DNA of 38,270 nt, from the NCBI GenBank assembly GCA_017302355.1, contig JAFLDQ010000014.1:1-38270 (forward strand), written 5' to 3'. A program made the position numbers and the translations under genes. Shown piece by piece: positions 26,613 through 35,932 of the stretch. The notes beneath the pieces are model-generated. The model made no database searches. It was not told the DNA's origin and was given only the letters and a program-made list of their open reading frames with translations. This DNA comes from Dechloromonas sp. (GTDB lineage Bacteria; Pseudomonadota; Gammaproteobacteria; Burkholderiales; Rhodocyclaceae). Every line of letters starts with the position of its first letter. The stretch's first letter is position 1.

Positions 26613-27785
26613 CTACAGGCTTTGATCGAATTCTTCGCTGCGCCGCGGCGGGTAGGTCTCCCAGCCGCCGCAGGCCGGGCAGCGCCAGTAGAACTGGCGG
26701 GCCCTGAATCCGCAATTATTGCATCGATAGCGCGACAGGCGCTGCGTGTACCCGGCGATGATGCTCTTCGCGAGGTCGATATCGGTTCGCACCTCCGGCT
26801 CGACGAGGGGCAGTCGCGCGCCCATCAGCTTCTCCAGGCCGAGCAGCGTCGGATTGCGCTGCAGTTCGTCACGGACCAGGCGATACGCCGCTTCGTTGCC
26901 AGCGCTCTCGAGGACGCTCTGATAGACGACGTCGAGCAGGTCGAGCGACGGATAGTGTTCGAGGTAGCCGCGCAGCAGCGCGATCCCCTCGTCGCGCCGC
27001 TCCAGCTTGCGATAGGTCTCGAGCAGCCGCTGGGCGACCAGCGCCAGGTAGGCGGGATCCTGCTGCTCGACGCGTTGCCAGGCCGCGATGGCGCCTTCCG
27101 GTTTTTCCTCCTGCAACAGCAGGTCACCCTGCAGCAGGCTGGCGCGCACGCACTTGCGGTTCTGCTGCATCGCCGATTCCAGAAACGCGCGGGCGCTGTC
27201 CGGGCGCGAACGCATGATCTCGCCGGCCGCCAGTTCGCAGAAGAACTCGGCGACCTGCTGCTGCGACGCGACCTCCGGCAGTTCGCGGGCAAGATCGATC
27301 GCCTTCTGCCAGTCCTTCTCGACCTGGTAGATCTCCAGCAGATTGCGCTTGGCCTCGTCCGCGAAGGAGGTTCCGACCAGCCTGTTGAAGATCTCCTCGG
27401 CGCGGTCGAGAAGGCCGGCCTTGAGGAAGTCCTGACCGAGCTCGGAGAACGCATGCAGGCGGACGCCCTCTTCGAGATCGGGCCGGTCGATCAGGTTCTG
27501 GTGCATGCGGATGGCGCGTTCGGTCTCGCCGCGCCGGCGGAACAGGTTGCCGAGCGCGAAGTGCAGTTCGACCGTCTGGGAATCGACCTTGGCCACTTCG
27601 AGGAAGGAATCGATGGCCTTGTCCGGCTGCTCGTTGAGCAGGAAGTTGAGACCCTGAAAATAGGAGCGCGGCAGGGCGCGCGATTCATGCACCACCTGCC
27701 GGATGTCGAGACGGGCCGCCGCCCAGCCCAGCCCGAAGAACAGCGGGACGAGAAGGAGTTGCCAGTATTCGAACAGCTCGCTCAT
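26613..27785 (-). CDS. lapB: LPS assembly regulator LapB (YciM), TPR protein
   Basis: A 390-residue inner-membrane-anchored protein that with FtsH controls LpxC and so LPS synthesis. One N-terminal transmembrane segment (about 7-23) is followed by about nine TPR repeats (for example VELHFALGNLFRRRGETERA) and a C-terminal rubredoxin-like zinc knuckle with CNNC and CPAC. The length matches E. coli LapB. The ATG overlaps the lapA stop as ATGA (27782-27785). Located next to the heptose genes, which also serve LPS. Confidence 0.96.
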   Translation of the reverse strand: MSELFEYWQLLLVPLFFGLGWAAARLDIRQVVHESRALPRSYFQGLNFLLNEQPDKAIDSFLEVAKVDSQTVELHFALGNLFRRRGETERAIRMHQNLIDRPDLEEGVRLHAFSELGQDFLKAGLLDRAEEIFNRLVGTSFADEAKRNLLEIYQVEKDWQKAIDLARELPEVASQQQVAEFFCELAAGEIMRSRPDSARAFLESAMQQNRKCVRASLLQGDLLLQEEKPEGAIAAWQRVEQQDPAYLALVAQRLLETYRKLERRDEGIALLRGYLEHYPSLDLLDVVYQSVLESAGNEAAYRLVRDELQRNPTLLGLEKLMGARLPLVEPEVRTDIDLAKSIIAGYTQRLSRYRCNNCGFRARQFYWRCPACGGWETYPPRRSEEFDQSL

Positions 27786-28063
27786 GCCGCGGGCGGCGGT
27801 TCGGGCGTGACCGGCAACTGCGGCTTGGCGGCCTCGCGCCTGAGGCGCGAGATTTCGCGACGCTGGCGGAAGATCACGCCGACCACCGACAGCACGCCGA
27901 GGATGGCCCCGGCCGCAAAGAACGCCAGCAGGACAATGACGAGCGGCGCCTCCCAGGCATAATCGAGAACGAAGCGCAGGGTCGTCGGCTCGGTGTTGCG
28001 GATGGCGAACACCAGCAGGATCGAGAAGATGATGAGGCGAACGGCCCAGGTCAACGCTGTCAT
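27782..28063 (-). CDS. lapA: LapA (DUF1049) inner-membrane protein
   Basis: A 93-residue membrane protein with two hydrophobic helices (about 5-20 and 38-64) joined by a short loop containing RNTEPTTLRFVLDYAWEAPL, and a basic plus proline-rich cytoplasmic tail. It matches the LapA/YciS pattern, the usual partner of LapB. The ATG 28063 has no strong ribosome binding site. A terminator lies between ihfB and lapA, so lapA is reached by read-through or by an unseen promoter in the 48 bases between. Confidence 0.9.
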   Translation of the reverse strand: MTALTWAVRLIIFSILLVFAIRNTEPTTLRFVLDYAWEAPLVIVLLAFFAAGAILGVLSVVGVIFRQRREISRLRREAAKPQLPVTPEPPPAA

Positions 28064-28111
28064 GACGTCACAATCCACACGGGACACGGCTGCCGGCGGC
28101 GCCGGCGACAC

Positions 28112-28141
28112 AAAAAGGGGGCGGTGAAATCCACCGCCCCC
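28112..28141 (-). terminator. Rho-independent terminator after ihfB
   Basis: On the minus strand a perfect 10-bp stem GGGGGCGGTG/CACCGCCCCC (28132-28141 with 28117-28126), a five-base loop, then TTTTTG. It separates the rpsA-ihfB unit from lapA-lapB. Confidence 0.85.
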
Positions 28142-28170
28142 GAATCTACCACAATCCACCCGGACCCGAG

Positions 28171-28455
28171 TCAGATCGACTGATCGACCCGTTCGCGCAG
28201 CTCCTTGCCCGCCTTGAAGTGGGGAACCCACTTGGCGGGCACGCTGACCCTCTCCCCCGACTTGGGGTTGCGGCCGGTGCGCGGCGGCCGGTAGTTGAGC
28301 GCAAAGCTGCCGAATCCGCGAATCTCGATGCGGTCCGCGCGCACCAGGGCGTCGGACATCGCATCGAGGATCATCTTGACCGCGAGGTCGGCATCCTTCG
28401 CCACGAGCTGGGGGAAGCGTTCCGCCAGCCGGGCGATGAGCTCGGATTTGGTCAT
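28171..28455 (-). CDS. ihfB: Integration host factor subunit beta
   Basis: A 94-residue DNA-bending protein of the HU/IHF family; works as heterodimer with IhfA. The family signature lies near residues 46-65 ([19 protein letters not shown]). [15 protein letters not shown] at the N-terminus is characteristic of IhfB, as is location after rpsA. It lies 11 bases after rpsA and is followed by a strong terminator. Confidence 0.97.
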   Translation of the reverse strand: MTKSELIARLAERFPQLVAKDADLAVKMILDAMSDALVRADRIEIRGFGSFALNYRPPRTGRNPKSGERVSVPAKWVPHFKAGKELRERVDQSI

Positions 28456-28466
28456 GCTGGCGCCTG

Positions 28467-30146
28467 TCAGCCTTGCTGGTTGAGCTTGGCCTTGAGCAGG
28501 GCGCCGAGGTTGGTCGTACCGGAAGCCGCGGCCGAGGACTCGGCAGACAGCTTCTGCATGGCATCGTGCTGATCGGCGCTGTCCTTGGCCTTGACCGACA
28601 GGTTGATGCCGCGCGTCTTGCGGTCGACGTTGATGATCATCGCCTCGACCGCGTCACCGGTCCTGAGGTGCTGCGACAGGTCGTCGATGCGGTCACGCGA
28701 GAACTCGGAGGCGCGCAGGTAGCCTTCATTGTCGCCGTCCAGCGTCACGACCGCACCGCGGGAATCGACGGACTTGACGGTGCCGCGGACGATGCTGTTC
28801 TTCTCGTGCGTGGCGATGAAGTTGGTGTACGGATCGCCATCCATCTGCTTGACGCCGAGCGAAATGCGTTCCTTCTCGACGTCGATGCCGAGCACGACCG
28901 CCTCGACCTCGTCGCCCTTCTTGAAGTTGCGCATCGCTTCCTCGCCGGTCGCGCTCCACGACAGGTCGGAGAGGTGAACCAGTCCGTCGATGCCGCCGGG
29001 CAGGCCGATGAAGATGCCGAAGTCGGTGATCGACTTGATGGCGCCGCGGACCTTGTCGCCCTTCTTGTGGTTCATCGCGAAATCGTCCCACGGGTTCGGC
29101 TTGCACTGCTTCATGCCCAGCGAAATGCGGCGACGCTCCTCGTCGATCTCGAGGATCATGACCTCGACTTCGTCGCCCAGCGAAACGACCTTGGACGGAT
29201 GGACGTTCTTGTTGGTCCAGTCCATTTCGGAGACGTGCACCAGACCCTCGATGCCCTGCTCGATCTCGACGAAGGAACCGTAGTCGGTCAGGTTGGTGAC
29301 CTTGCCGAACAGGCGGGTGCCGGCCGGGTAGCGGCGGGCGATGCCGACCCACGGATCGTCGCCGAGCTGCTTCATCCCCAGCGAGACACGGTTCTTCTCG
29401 GCGTCGAACTTGAGGATCTTGGCGGTGACTTCGTCGCCGACGTTGAGCACTTCGGTCGGATGACGGACGCGGCGCCAGGCCAGGTCGGTGATGTGGAGCA
29501 AGCCATCGATGCCGCCGAGGTCGACGAACGCGCCGTAATCGGTGATGTTCTTGACGATACCCTTGACGACGGTGCCTTCCTGGAGGTTCTCGAGAAGCTT
29601 TTCGCGATCCTTGTCGGCGGTGGCTTCGAGCACCGCGCGGCGGGACATGACCACGTTGTTGCGCTTGCGGTCGAGCTTGATGACCTTGAACTCCAGGGTC
29701 TTGCCCTCGTACGGCGTGGTGTCCTTGACCGGACGCATGTCGACCAGCGAACCCGGCAGGAAGGCGCGGACGCCGTTGGACATGACGGTGAGGCCGCCCT
29801 TGACCTTGCCGGTGATCGTGCCGGTGACCAGCGAGTTGTTGTTCAGGGCTTCTTCCAGGAAGTTCCAGGCGGCGATGCGCTTGGCGCGATCGCGGGACAG
29901 GCGCGTGGCGCCGTAGCCGTCTTCCAGCATTTCGATGGCAACCTGGACGAAATCGCCCACCTTGACCTCGATTTCGCCCTGATCATTCAGGAATTCTTCG
30001 AGCGGAACGTAGGATTCCGATTTCAGGCCGGCATTGACCACAACGAAGTTGCGGTCGATGAGCATCACCTCGGCGGTGATGACTTCGCCTTGACGCATTT
30101 CCTGGCGGGCCAGGCTTTCTTCAAACAGTTGAGCAAAGGATTCCAT
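28467..30146 (-). CDS. rpsA: 30S ribosomal protein S1
   Basis: A 559-residue RNA-binding protein that brings mRNAs to the 30S subunit. Six S1 OB-fold repeats are visible, for example [34 protein letters not shown] and [20 protein letters not shown] 30146 gives the usual [12 protein letters not shown] start; ATG 30162-30164 in the same frame would add six residues. There is no real Shine-Dalgarno, as in many rpsA genes, which fits known autogenous control in E. coli. A terminator-like hairpin separates it from aroA-cmk. Confidence 0.97.
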   Translation of the reverse strand: MESFAQLFEESLARQEMRQGEVITAEVMLIDRNFVVVNAGLKSESYVPLEEFLNDQGEIEVKVGDFVQVAIEMLEDGYGATRLSRDRAKRIAAWNFLEEALNNNSLVTGTITGKVKGGLTVMSNGVRAFLPGSLVDMRPVKDTTPYEGKTLEFKVIKLDRKRNNVVMSRRAVLEATADKDREKLLENLQEGTVVKGIVKNITDYGAFVDLGGIDGLLHITDLAWRRVRHPTEVLNVGDEVTAKILKFDAEKNRVSLGMKQLGDDPWVGIARRYPAGTRLFGKVTNLTDYGSFVEIEQGIEGLVHVSEMDWTNKNVHPSKVVSLGDEVEVMILEIDEERRRISLGMKQCKPNPWDDFAMNHKKGDKVRGAIKSITDFGIFIGLPGGIDGLVHLSDLSWSATGEEAMRNFKKGDEVEAVVLGIDVEKERISLGVKQMDGDPYTNFIATHEKNSIVRGTVKSVDSRGAVVTLDGDNEGYLRASEFSRDRIDDLSQHLRTGDAVEAMIINVDRKTRGINLSVKAKDSADQHDAMQKLSAESSAAASGTTNLGALLKAKLNQQG

Positions 30147-30200
30147 TACGGAGAGGACTTTCATGCCACGGACCGTGAAATCCGCAGCGGGTTGGAGTTG

Positions 30201-30225
30201 AAAAAATGCCGGCCCGGCGGCCGGC
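30201..30225 (-). terminator. Terminator/attenuator between aroA-cmk and rpsA
   Basis: On the minus strand GCCGGCC (30219-30225) and GGCCGGC (30208-30214) with loop GCCG, followed by ATTTTTT. It begins seven bases after the cmk stop. It would insulate rpsA or attenuate transcription entering it. Confidence 0.75.
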
Positions 30226-30231
30226 GACAGC

Positions 30232-32163
30232 TTACGGCAACGCTTCCCTGCTCCACGCGAGTACCTGATTCACCGCCTGTTCGATGGTGAGGCCGGTCGT
30301 GTCGAGCAGTCGAGCATCCGCTTCCTGCCTGAGCGGCGCCACGCTGCGCCGGGAATCCCGATCGTCGCGCTGTCGCAGGTCCAGCAGAAGGTCGGGGAGA
30401 TTAGCAGAGAATCCTTTTTCGATCAACTGCTTATAACGGCGTTCCGCCCTCGCCTCGGCGCTCGCTGTCAGAAAGACCTTGAGCGGCGCGCGCGGGAAAA
30501 CGACGGACCCCATGTCGCGCCCGTCACCGACCAGTCCCGGCGCCGTGTTGAACGCGCGCTGGCGGAAAAGCAGGGCCTCGCGCACGGCCGGCAAGGCCGC
30601 CACCTGCGACGCGCCGGCGGAGATTTCCTCGCTGCGGATGGCATCGCCGACGGGCTCGCCGTCAAGGCGAATGCCGGTTTCCGAGAAGGTGACATCAAGG
30701 CCTCCAGCGATCGCCGCGACACCGGCTTCGTCGGTCCAGTCGATGCCCGCCTGTCTGGCGGCGAGCGCGGTCAACCGGTACAGGGCGCCCGAATCCAGAT
30801 AGGCGAATCCCAGCGCCGCCGCCACGCGCGCCGCCACCGTGCCCTTGCCGGAAGCCGACGGACCGTCGATGGCGATGACCGGCGCCGCCTTCGTCACGAC
30901 GGCGAAACGCGCGAAATAATCCGGGAAGGTCTTGGCCACGCACCCGGGGTCGTTGATCCGCAGCGGCGTGCCGAACGCCGCCAGCGAGAAGCACATCGCC
31001 ATGCGGTGATCGTCGTAGGTGGCGATGGCCGCCGGCCGCAACGCCGCCGGCGTGACCCGGATGAAATCGGCGCCCTCCTCGACCGTCGCCCCGAGTTTGC
31101 GCAACTCGGTCGCCATCGCCGCGATGCGGTCGGTTTCCTTGACGCGCCAGCTGGCGATGTTGCGCAGCGTCGTCGTTCCCTTGGCGAACAGCGCCGTCGT
31201 CGCCAGCGTCATCGCCGCATCGGGAATGTGGTTGCAGTCGAGGTCGACCGCGACCAGGCCACCCTCCGCCGCCCGCGCCTCCATCCAGTTCGGCCCGGTC
31301 TCGATGACCGCGCCCATCCGCGCCAGCCCCTCGGCGAATTTCACGTCGCCCTGGATCGAATCGCGGCCGACGCCTTCGACGCGCACCGGCCCGCCGCCAA
31401 GAGCGCCCAACGCCAGGAAATACGACGCCGAGGAGGCATCACCCTCGACATAGATGGTCCCCGGCGATACGTAGCGGTTGCCGGCCCGGACCGTGAACCG
31501 CTGCCCGCCCTCGCGCTCGACGGTGACGCCGAAGCGCGCCATCGTCGCCAGCGTGATGTCGATGTAGGGCCTGGAAATGAGCTCGCCGACGACGTCGACC
31601 GCAACCGTCTGTTCGGTCAGCGGCAAGGCCATCAGCAGGCCGGTGAGGAACTGGCTCGACACGTCGCCGCGTACCTTGACGATTCCTTCCGGGCGAATCG
31701 CCGCCGGCTTGAGGTGCAGCGGCGGATACCCTTCGTCACCGAGGTAAGTGACATCCGCCCCCAACTGGCGCAGGCCATCGACGAGATCGCCGATCGGCCG
31801 CTCGTGCATCCGCGCGACGCCCTTCAGGATGTAATCGCCGCCAGCCAGCGCCAGCGCCGCTGTCAGTGGCCTGAAGGCGGTGCCGGCGTTGCCGAGGAAC
31901 AGCTCCGCCTGCCTGACCGGAAACCGGCCGCCGCAACCCTTGACAAGCCAGTTCTCGCCACCGAGATGCGCGACGCCGACGCCGAGGGCCTTCAAGGCAT
32001 CGAGCATGCGTTCGGTATCGTCCGAAGCCAGCAGGTCGCGAACCTCGGTTTCCCCCTCGGCCAGCGCCGCGAGGAGCAGGACACGGTTGGAGATGCTCTT
32101 CGAGCCAGGCAGGCGGACGGTGCCCGTGGCGGAGAGCAGTTGGGGCAGATCGAGGAATTCCAT
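30232..32163 (-). CDS. aroA-cmk: Fused EPSP synthase / cytidylate kinase
   Basis: A 643-residue bifunctional protein. Residues about 1-425 are 3-phosphoshikimate 1-carboxyvinyltransferase of the shikimate pathway: [10 protein letters not shown] near 18-27, [13 protein letters not shown] 88-100, RVKETDRI 340-347 and DDHRMAM 384-390. Residues about 427-643 are CMP kinase: the P-loop GPSASGKGT at 434-442, YLDSGALYR, and [18 protein letters not shown] [11 protein letters not shown]. The frame runs through without stop, joined by a short VVTKAAP linker. Both halves keep their key residues. In most relatives the two are separate adjacent genes, though fused forms are known. ATG 32163 gives the conserved MEFLDLP start; TTG 32187 is an alternative. 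There is no clear ribosome binding site. Confidence 0.95.
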   Translation of the reverse strand: MEFLDLPQLLSATGTVRLPGSKSISNRVLLLAALAEGETEVRDLLASDDTERMLDALKALGVGVAHLGGENWLVKGCGGRFPVRQAELFLGNAGTAFRPLTAALALAGGDYILKGVARMHERPIGDLVDGLRQLGADVTYLGDEGYPPLHLKPAAIRPEGIVKVRGDVSSQFLTGLLMALPLTEQTVAVDVVGELISRPYIDITLATMARFGVTVEREGGQRFTVRAGNRYVSPGTIYVEGDASSASYFLALGALGGGPVRVEGVGRDSIQGDVKFAEGLARMGAVIETGPNWMEARAAEGGLVAVDLDCNHIPDAAMTLATTALFAKGTTTLRNIASWRVKETDRIAAMATELRKLGATVEEGADFIRVTPAALRPAAIATYDDHRMAMCFSLAAFGTPLRINDPGCVAKTFPDYFARFAVVTKAAPVIAIDGPSASGKGTVAARVAAALGFAYLDSGALYRLTALAARQAGIDWTDEAGVAAIAGGLDVTFSETGIRLDGEPVGDAIRSEEISAGASQVAALPAVREALLFRQRAFNTAPGLVGDGRDMGSVVFPRAPLKVFLTASAEARAERRYKQLIEKGFSANLPDLLLDLRQRDDRDSRRSVAPLRQEADARLLDTTGLTIEQAVNQVLAWSREALP

Positions 32164-32209
32164 GGTGGCGCTGGGGTGGCGGATCAAGGCAGCGGAAGCT
32201 AGGCGAAGC

Positions 32210-32238
32210 TTGCGGCTTTGTCAATGCACCGATATGCT
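32210..32238 (+). promoter_or_regulatory. Weak promoter candidate for the Uma2 pair
   Basis: TTGCGG (32210-32215) and TATGCT (32233-32238) with a 17-base spacer, 25 bases before the first Uma2 ATG. The match to consensus is modest. Confidence 0.3.
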
Positions 32239-32263
32239 TTCGATGCTATCCGGAGATAACCAC

Positions 32264-32845
32264 ATGGCCCTGCCGCAAACCGAATCCCGATTCGACGTCG
32301 AGTCCTATCTCGCCTGGGAGGAAACCCAGGCGGAACGCCACGAATATTTTGCCGGCGAAGTGTTCGCCATGTCGGGCGGTAGCGATGCGCATTACACGAT
32401 CACACTTAACCTCGCGGCCAACCTTAAATCCGCGCTTTCCGGAACCCCCTGCCGCCCCTTCGTGTCCGGCATGAAGGTTCGCATCGCGGCCACCGACGCC
32501 GTGCTCTATCCCGATGTCTTCGTCACCTGCGACAGCCGGGACAAGACCCCTGAGGCCGCGCTGGCCAAGGCGCACCCCGTGCTGGTCACCGAGGTGCTTT
32601 CAGATTCGACCGCAGCCTACGACCGCGGCCGCAAGTTCGAGCTTTACCAGAAAATTCCGGAATTGCAGGAATACCTGATTCTCGAACAGGATCGCCTGCA
32701 CGCCGACCTCTTTCGCAAGAACGAGGCCGGCCTCTGGGTCATGCACCCCGCCGGCGAAGGCGATACCATTGAGCTGACCAGTGTTGGTCTCCGGTTGCCG
32801 CTTGCCGATCTATATGCGGATGTCGATTTCGACGCTGCAGCTTGA
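32264..32845 (+). CDS. Uma2-family (DUF820) PD-(D/E)xK nuclease-like protein, copy 1
   Basis: A 193-residue protein of the Uma2/DUF820 family, with a restriction-endonuclease-like fold. Motifs: HEYFAGEVFAMSGGSDAHY, YPDVFVTCD (catalytic Asp), VLVTEVLSDSTAAYDRGRKF (Glu plus Lys) and LQEYLILEQD. Activity and target are not established for the family, which is massively expanded in cyanobacteria and scattered in other phyla. ATG 32264 follows GGAGA at good distance. It is 17 bases upstream of a second family member. The pair sits where genes upstream of aroA (tyrA, hisC or pheA) would be expected. Confidence 0.88.
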   Translation: MALPQTESRFDVESYLAWEETQAERHEYFAGEVFAMSGGSDAHYTITLNLAANLKSALSGTPCRPFVSGMKVRIAATDAVLYPDVFVTCDSRDKTPEAALAKAHPVLVTEVLSDSTAAYDRGRKFELYQKIPELQEYLILEQDRLHADLFRKNEAGLWVMHPAGEGDTIELTSVGLRLPLADLYADVDFDAAA

Positions 32846-32862
32846 TTCGAGAAAGAAGAAAC

Positions 32863-33435
32863 ATGGCGCTTGCACTAAAAAAGGCTGCACTCAGCCCCGC
32901 GGACTATCTGGCCGGCGAGGCCGAAGCACGGGTCAAACACGAGTATGTCGATGGCCAGGTATTCGCCATGGCCGGCGCCAGCGAACGACACAACCGAATC
33001 GCCATGAATATCGCCTTCCACCTGCGATCTGCCGCCCGCGGCACCCCGTGCGGCGTATTCATGGCCGACATGAAGCTACGCATAACCACGGTCAACGCAT
33101 TTTATTACCCGGACGTGATGCTGACCTGCAACGAGGCAGACCGTGATCCGATCCAGAAGAATGCCCCCTGCATCGTCGCCGAGGTGCTCAGCCCCTCCAC
33201 CTCGACAACAGACCGCCGCGAAAAGGCGCTCGCCTACCGCCAGATACCGACGCTCAAGGCCTACATCCTCGCCGAGCAGGACCGCCGCGCCGCGGACTAC
33301 TTCATCCGCGACGAAACCGGTGAATGGCAGCAGGGCACGCTCGGCGAAATGGATATCCTCGGCGTCGACTGCGGGACGATCAAGATCGGCCTGGCACTCG
33401 ACGACATTTACGAGGACGTAGACTTCCTCAGCTGA
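32863..33435 (+). CDS. Uma2-family (DUF820) PD-(D/E)xK nuclease-like protein, copy 2
   Basis: A 190-residue paralogue of the preceding gene. It shows the same motif series: HEYVDGQVFAMAGASERHN, YYPDVMLTCN, CIVAEVLSPSTSTTDRREKA and LKAYILAEQD. The two proteins diverge well beyond recent duplication, particularly in the middle and C-terminus. AGAAAGAAGAA precedes ATG 32863. Its 3' end overlaps the convergent polysaccharide dehydratase gene by eight bases, so the two transcripts are antisense at their tails. Confidence 0.88.
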   Translation: MALALKKAALSPADYLAGEAEARVKHEYVDGQVFAMAGASERHNRIAMNIAFHLRSAARGTPCGVFMADMKLRITTVNAFYYPDVMLTCNEADRDPIQKNAPCIVAEVLSPSTSTTDRREKALAYRQIPTLKAYILAEQDRRAADYFIRDETGEWQQGTLGEMDILGVDCGTIKIGLALDDIYEDVDFLS

Positions 33436-35284
33436 ATGACACCGGCTGGTATTCGGGGACCCAGCGCATCAGGTTTTCACGCACCTGCGCATCACTCTGG
33501 CATGGTTCAGCAAACCATGGGCGCAAATTCGGCAGAAAATCGGCGTCGACCGCGCGCCCCTGGGCAATGCGCAATTTGGGGTGTGGCGTCTGGCGCGTAT
33601 GCTCGGCATCTGCCAGCAGTTCCTCATAGAGTTTTTCGCCCGGGCGCAAACCGATGAATTCGATGCGTATCTCGCTCTCGGAATACCCCGAGAGGTGAAT
33701 CATCTTGCGCGCCAGATCGGCAATCCTGATCGGCGCGCCCATGTCGAGAACGAAGATCTCCCCGCCCTGCCCCATCGCCGCCGCCTGCAGCACCAGCTGG
33801 GCGGCTTCGGGAATCGACATGAAGTAGCGCGTGATTTCCCTGTGGGTGACGGTCACCGGCCCGCCGCGGGCGATCTGCTCCTGAAACTTCGGTATCACGC
33901 TGCCGGTGCTGCCGAGCACATTGCCGAAACGCACCATTTCGAACTGGGTGACACCGCCCTGCTGGTGCAGCGCCTCGCACACCATCTCGGCCAGCCGCTT
34001 GGTCGCCCCCATCACGTTGGTCGGGTTGACCGCCTTGTCGGTCGAGATGAGGACGAACCGCTCGGCCGCGAAGCGGGAAGCGCACTCGGCCACCAGCAAG
34101 GTGCCCAGCACGTTGTTGCGCACCGCCTGCCAGGCATTGGCCACTTCCATCAGCGGCACATGCTTGTAGGCGGCGGCGTGGAAAACCACCTGCGGCCGCA
34201 ACGCTGCGAAGACTTCGTTCAGCCGCTCCGGATCCTTGACATCCCCGGCCAGCGCAATCGGCGCAAGGTCCGGAACATGAACCGAAAACCATTGTTCCAA
34301 TGTATAAAGAGCGAACTCGCTCTGCTCGAAGAGCACCAGCCGCGCCGGCCCGAAACGCGCCAGTTGCCGGCATAGCTCGCTGCCGATCGATCCGCCTGCC
34401 CCGGTCACCAGAACCGTCTTGCCGGCGACCATGGCAGCCACGTGCCGTGTATCGATCCACACCGGCTCCCGGCCCAGGAGATCCTCGATCTCCACCGGGC
34501 GGATCGACGAGATCGCCACCCGCCCGCCCATGACGTCCTCGAGTCCTGGCACCGTAAACACGTGGGCGCCGGCTTCGACCGCGAGATCGGTCGCGTGACG
34601 GCATGTCTCGGCGGCAGCCGAGGGCATCGCCAGGATCACATGCGAAGCCTTTTCCGAGGCCAGCACGTCGGGCAGGCTCTCGATCCCACCCACGACCGGA
34701 TTTCCCGAAAGCTCCCGTCCCCACTTGCTGCGATCGTCGTCCACCAGGGCCACCACCCGCCAGTCCGCGCTGCGCTCGAGTTCGCGGGCCAGCATGGCGC
34801 CGCCACGCCCGGCGCCGACGATCACGACCGGCTTGCCCTGGGCGATCAGGCCGCCATACAGCCGGTGCTCCTTCCACATGCGGTAGGCGGCCCGACCACC
34901 GCCCATGTAGATGGTCAGCAACATCGGATAGAGCACGAGCAGCGAACGCGGCACCGCCCGCTGGCCGTAGCGATAGAAGGCAAAGAAGGCGACCACGGCA
35001 GCGGTCGAGAAACCTACGGCGCTCAACACCCGCTTCAGGTCCGGCAGGCTGGCAAACATCCAGATGCCGCGATACAGGCCCGCCAGACGACAGGCCACGG
35101 CATGTGCCGGCAGCAGGAAGACCAGACCCCAGCCCAGCACCGGCAGGAAGTTTGCCGGCATGTCCAGATTGAAGCGCAGCAGGAAGCCGCCCACCCAGGC
35201 AAAGGCAACCGCCGAGAGGTCGAACAGAAAGACGAGGATGGACAGGAGACTCTTGGTCACTTCGATGTGCGAGCAAAGGCGCAC
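33428..35284 (-). CDS. Membrane-bound nucleotide-sugar 4,6-dehydratase (WbpM/PglF/CapD type)
   Basis: A 618-residue inner-membrane protein. Four transmembrane helices occupy about residues 10-125, then a Rossmann-like domain starts at VVIVGAGRGGAML. The C-terminal SDR domain (about 285-600) contains VTGAGGSIGSEL and VFHAAAYKHVPLME plus STDKAVNPTNVMGATKR. In WbpM/PglF enzymes this yields UDP-4-keto-6-deoxy-GlcNAc from UDP-GlcNAc. The start seems to be GTG 35284; GTG codons a few residues on are possible. It lies 87 bases after the sugar transferase. The product would feed the adjacent reductase/epimerase. Confidence 0.93.
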   Translation of the reverse strand: MRLCSHIEVTKSLLSILVFLFDLSAVAFAWVGGFLLRFNLDMPANFLPVLGWGLVFLLPAHAVACRLAGLYRGIWMFASLPDLKRVLSAVGFSTAAVVAFFAFYRYGQRAVPRSLLVLYPMLLTIYMGGGRAAYRMWKEHRLYGGLIAQGKPVVIVGAGRGGAMLARELERSADWRVVALVDDDRSKWGRELSGNPVVGGIESLPDVLASEKASHVILAMPSAAAETCRHATDLAVEAGAHVFTVPGLEDVMGGRVAISSIRPVEIEDLLGREPVWIDTRHVAAMVAGKTVLVTGAGGSIGSELCRQLARFGPARLVLFEQSEFALYTLEQWFSVHVPDLAPIALAGDVKDPERLNEVFAALRPQVVFHAAAYKHVPLMEVANAWQAVRNNVLGTLLVAECASRFAAERFVLISTDKAVNPTNVMGATKRLAEMVCEALHQQGGVTQFEMVRFGNVLGSTGSVIPKFQEQIARGGPVTVTHREITRYFMSIPEAAQLVLQAAAMGQGGEIFVLDMGAPIRIADLARKMIHLSGYSESEIRIEFIGLRPGEKLYEELLADAEHTRQTPHPKLRIAQGRAVDADFLPNLRPWFAEPCQSDAQVRENLMRWVPEYQPVSFS

Positions 35285-35371
35285 GGCGTTTCGGTCAGGA
35301 CGGGAATTGTAACCGTTCCGTATCCGATCCCGGGAATGCCCCCGTATCGGGCCGCACCGAACTCCGGCCCG

Positions 35372-35932
35372 TCAGTGGGAAACTCCGTCCCGCCTGATCA
35401 CCTTGACCACGGTCAGCCAGAGTATCCGGAGATCGAACAGGAACGAGTGCCGCCGCAGGTACTCGACATCCAGCGCGACCTTGTCCGGGATCGGCAGTTC
35501 GTCGCGCCCGTTGACCTGGGCCCATCCGGTCAGTCCGGGCACCAGTTCATGCACCCCGCGCTCCGTGCGCAAGGCCACCAGATCGTCCTGATTGAAGAGC
35601 GCCGGGCGCGGGCCGACGAAACTCATGTCGCCGGCAAGAATGCTCCAGAGCTGCGGAAGTTCGTCGAGACTGGTCTTGCGCAGAAAAGCCCCGATCGGCG
35701 TCAGCCAGGCATCGGGATCCTGCAGCAGGTGGGTCGCCACCGCCGGCGTGCCGATGCGCATGCTGCGAAACTTGGGCATCCGGAAAATCCGGTTATGGCG
35801 TCCGACGCGGTCGGACCAGTAGAGCGCCGGACCGGGGGAAGTCAGCCGCACCGCAGCCGCAACGATCATGATGGGCAGGATCAGGACCACGCCCGCGGTC
35901 AACACCAGAAAAAGGTCAAAAAGCCGCTTCAT
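35372..35932 (-). CDS. Initiating sugar-phosphate transferase (bacterial sugar transferase, PF02397 type)
   Basis: A 186-residue monotopic phosphoglycosyl transferase that places the first sugar-1-phosphate on undecaprenyl phosphate. One hydrophobic segment (about 6-30) leads into the catalytic domain: [22 protein letters not shown] (catalytic Asp-Glu), SFVGPRP and [14 protein letters not shown]. It has the short PglC-like form without the extra WbaP-type membrane domain. ATG 35932 overlaps the epimerase stop as ATGA. Together with its two neighbours it forms an initiation module for O-antigen or exopolysaccharide. Confidence 0.93.
   Translation of the reverse strand: MKRLFDLFLVLTAGVVLILPIMIVAAAVRLTSPGPALYWSDRVGRHNRIFRMPKFRSMRIGTPAVATHLLQDPDAWLTPIGAFLRKTSLDELPQLWSILAGDMSFVGPRPALFNQDDLVALRTERGVHELVPGLTGWAQVNGRDELPIPDKVALDVEYLRRHSFLFDLRILWLTVVKVIRRDGVSH

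Noticed and set aside
24335..26707. 790-codon plus-strand open frame opposite cysM, hldD and the heptose kinase
   Set aside because: Same reasoning: the opposite strand holds three genes with complete catalytic motifs.
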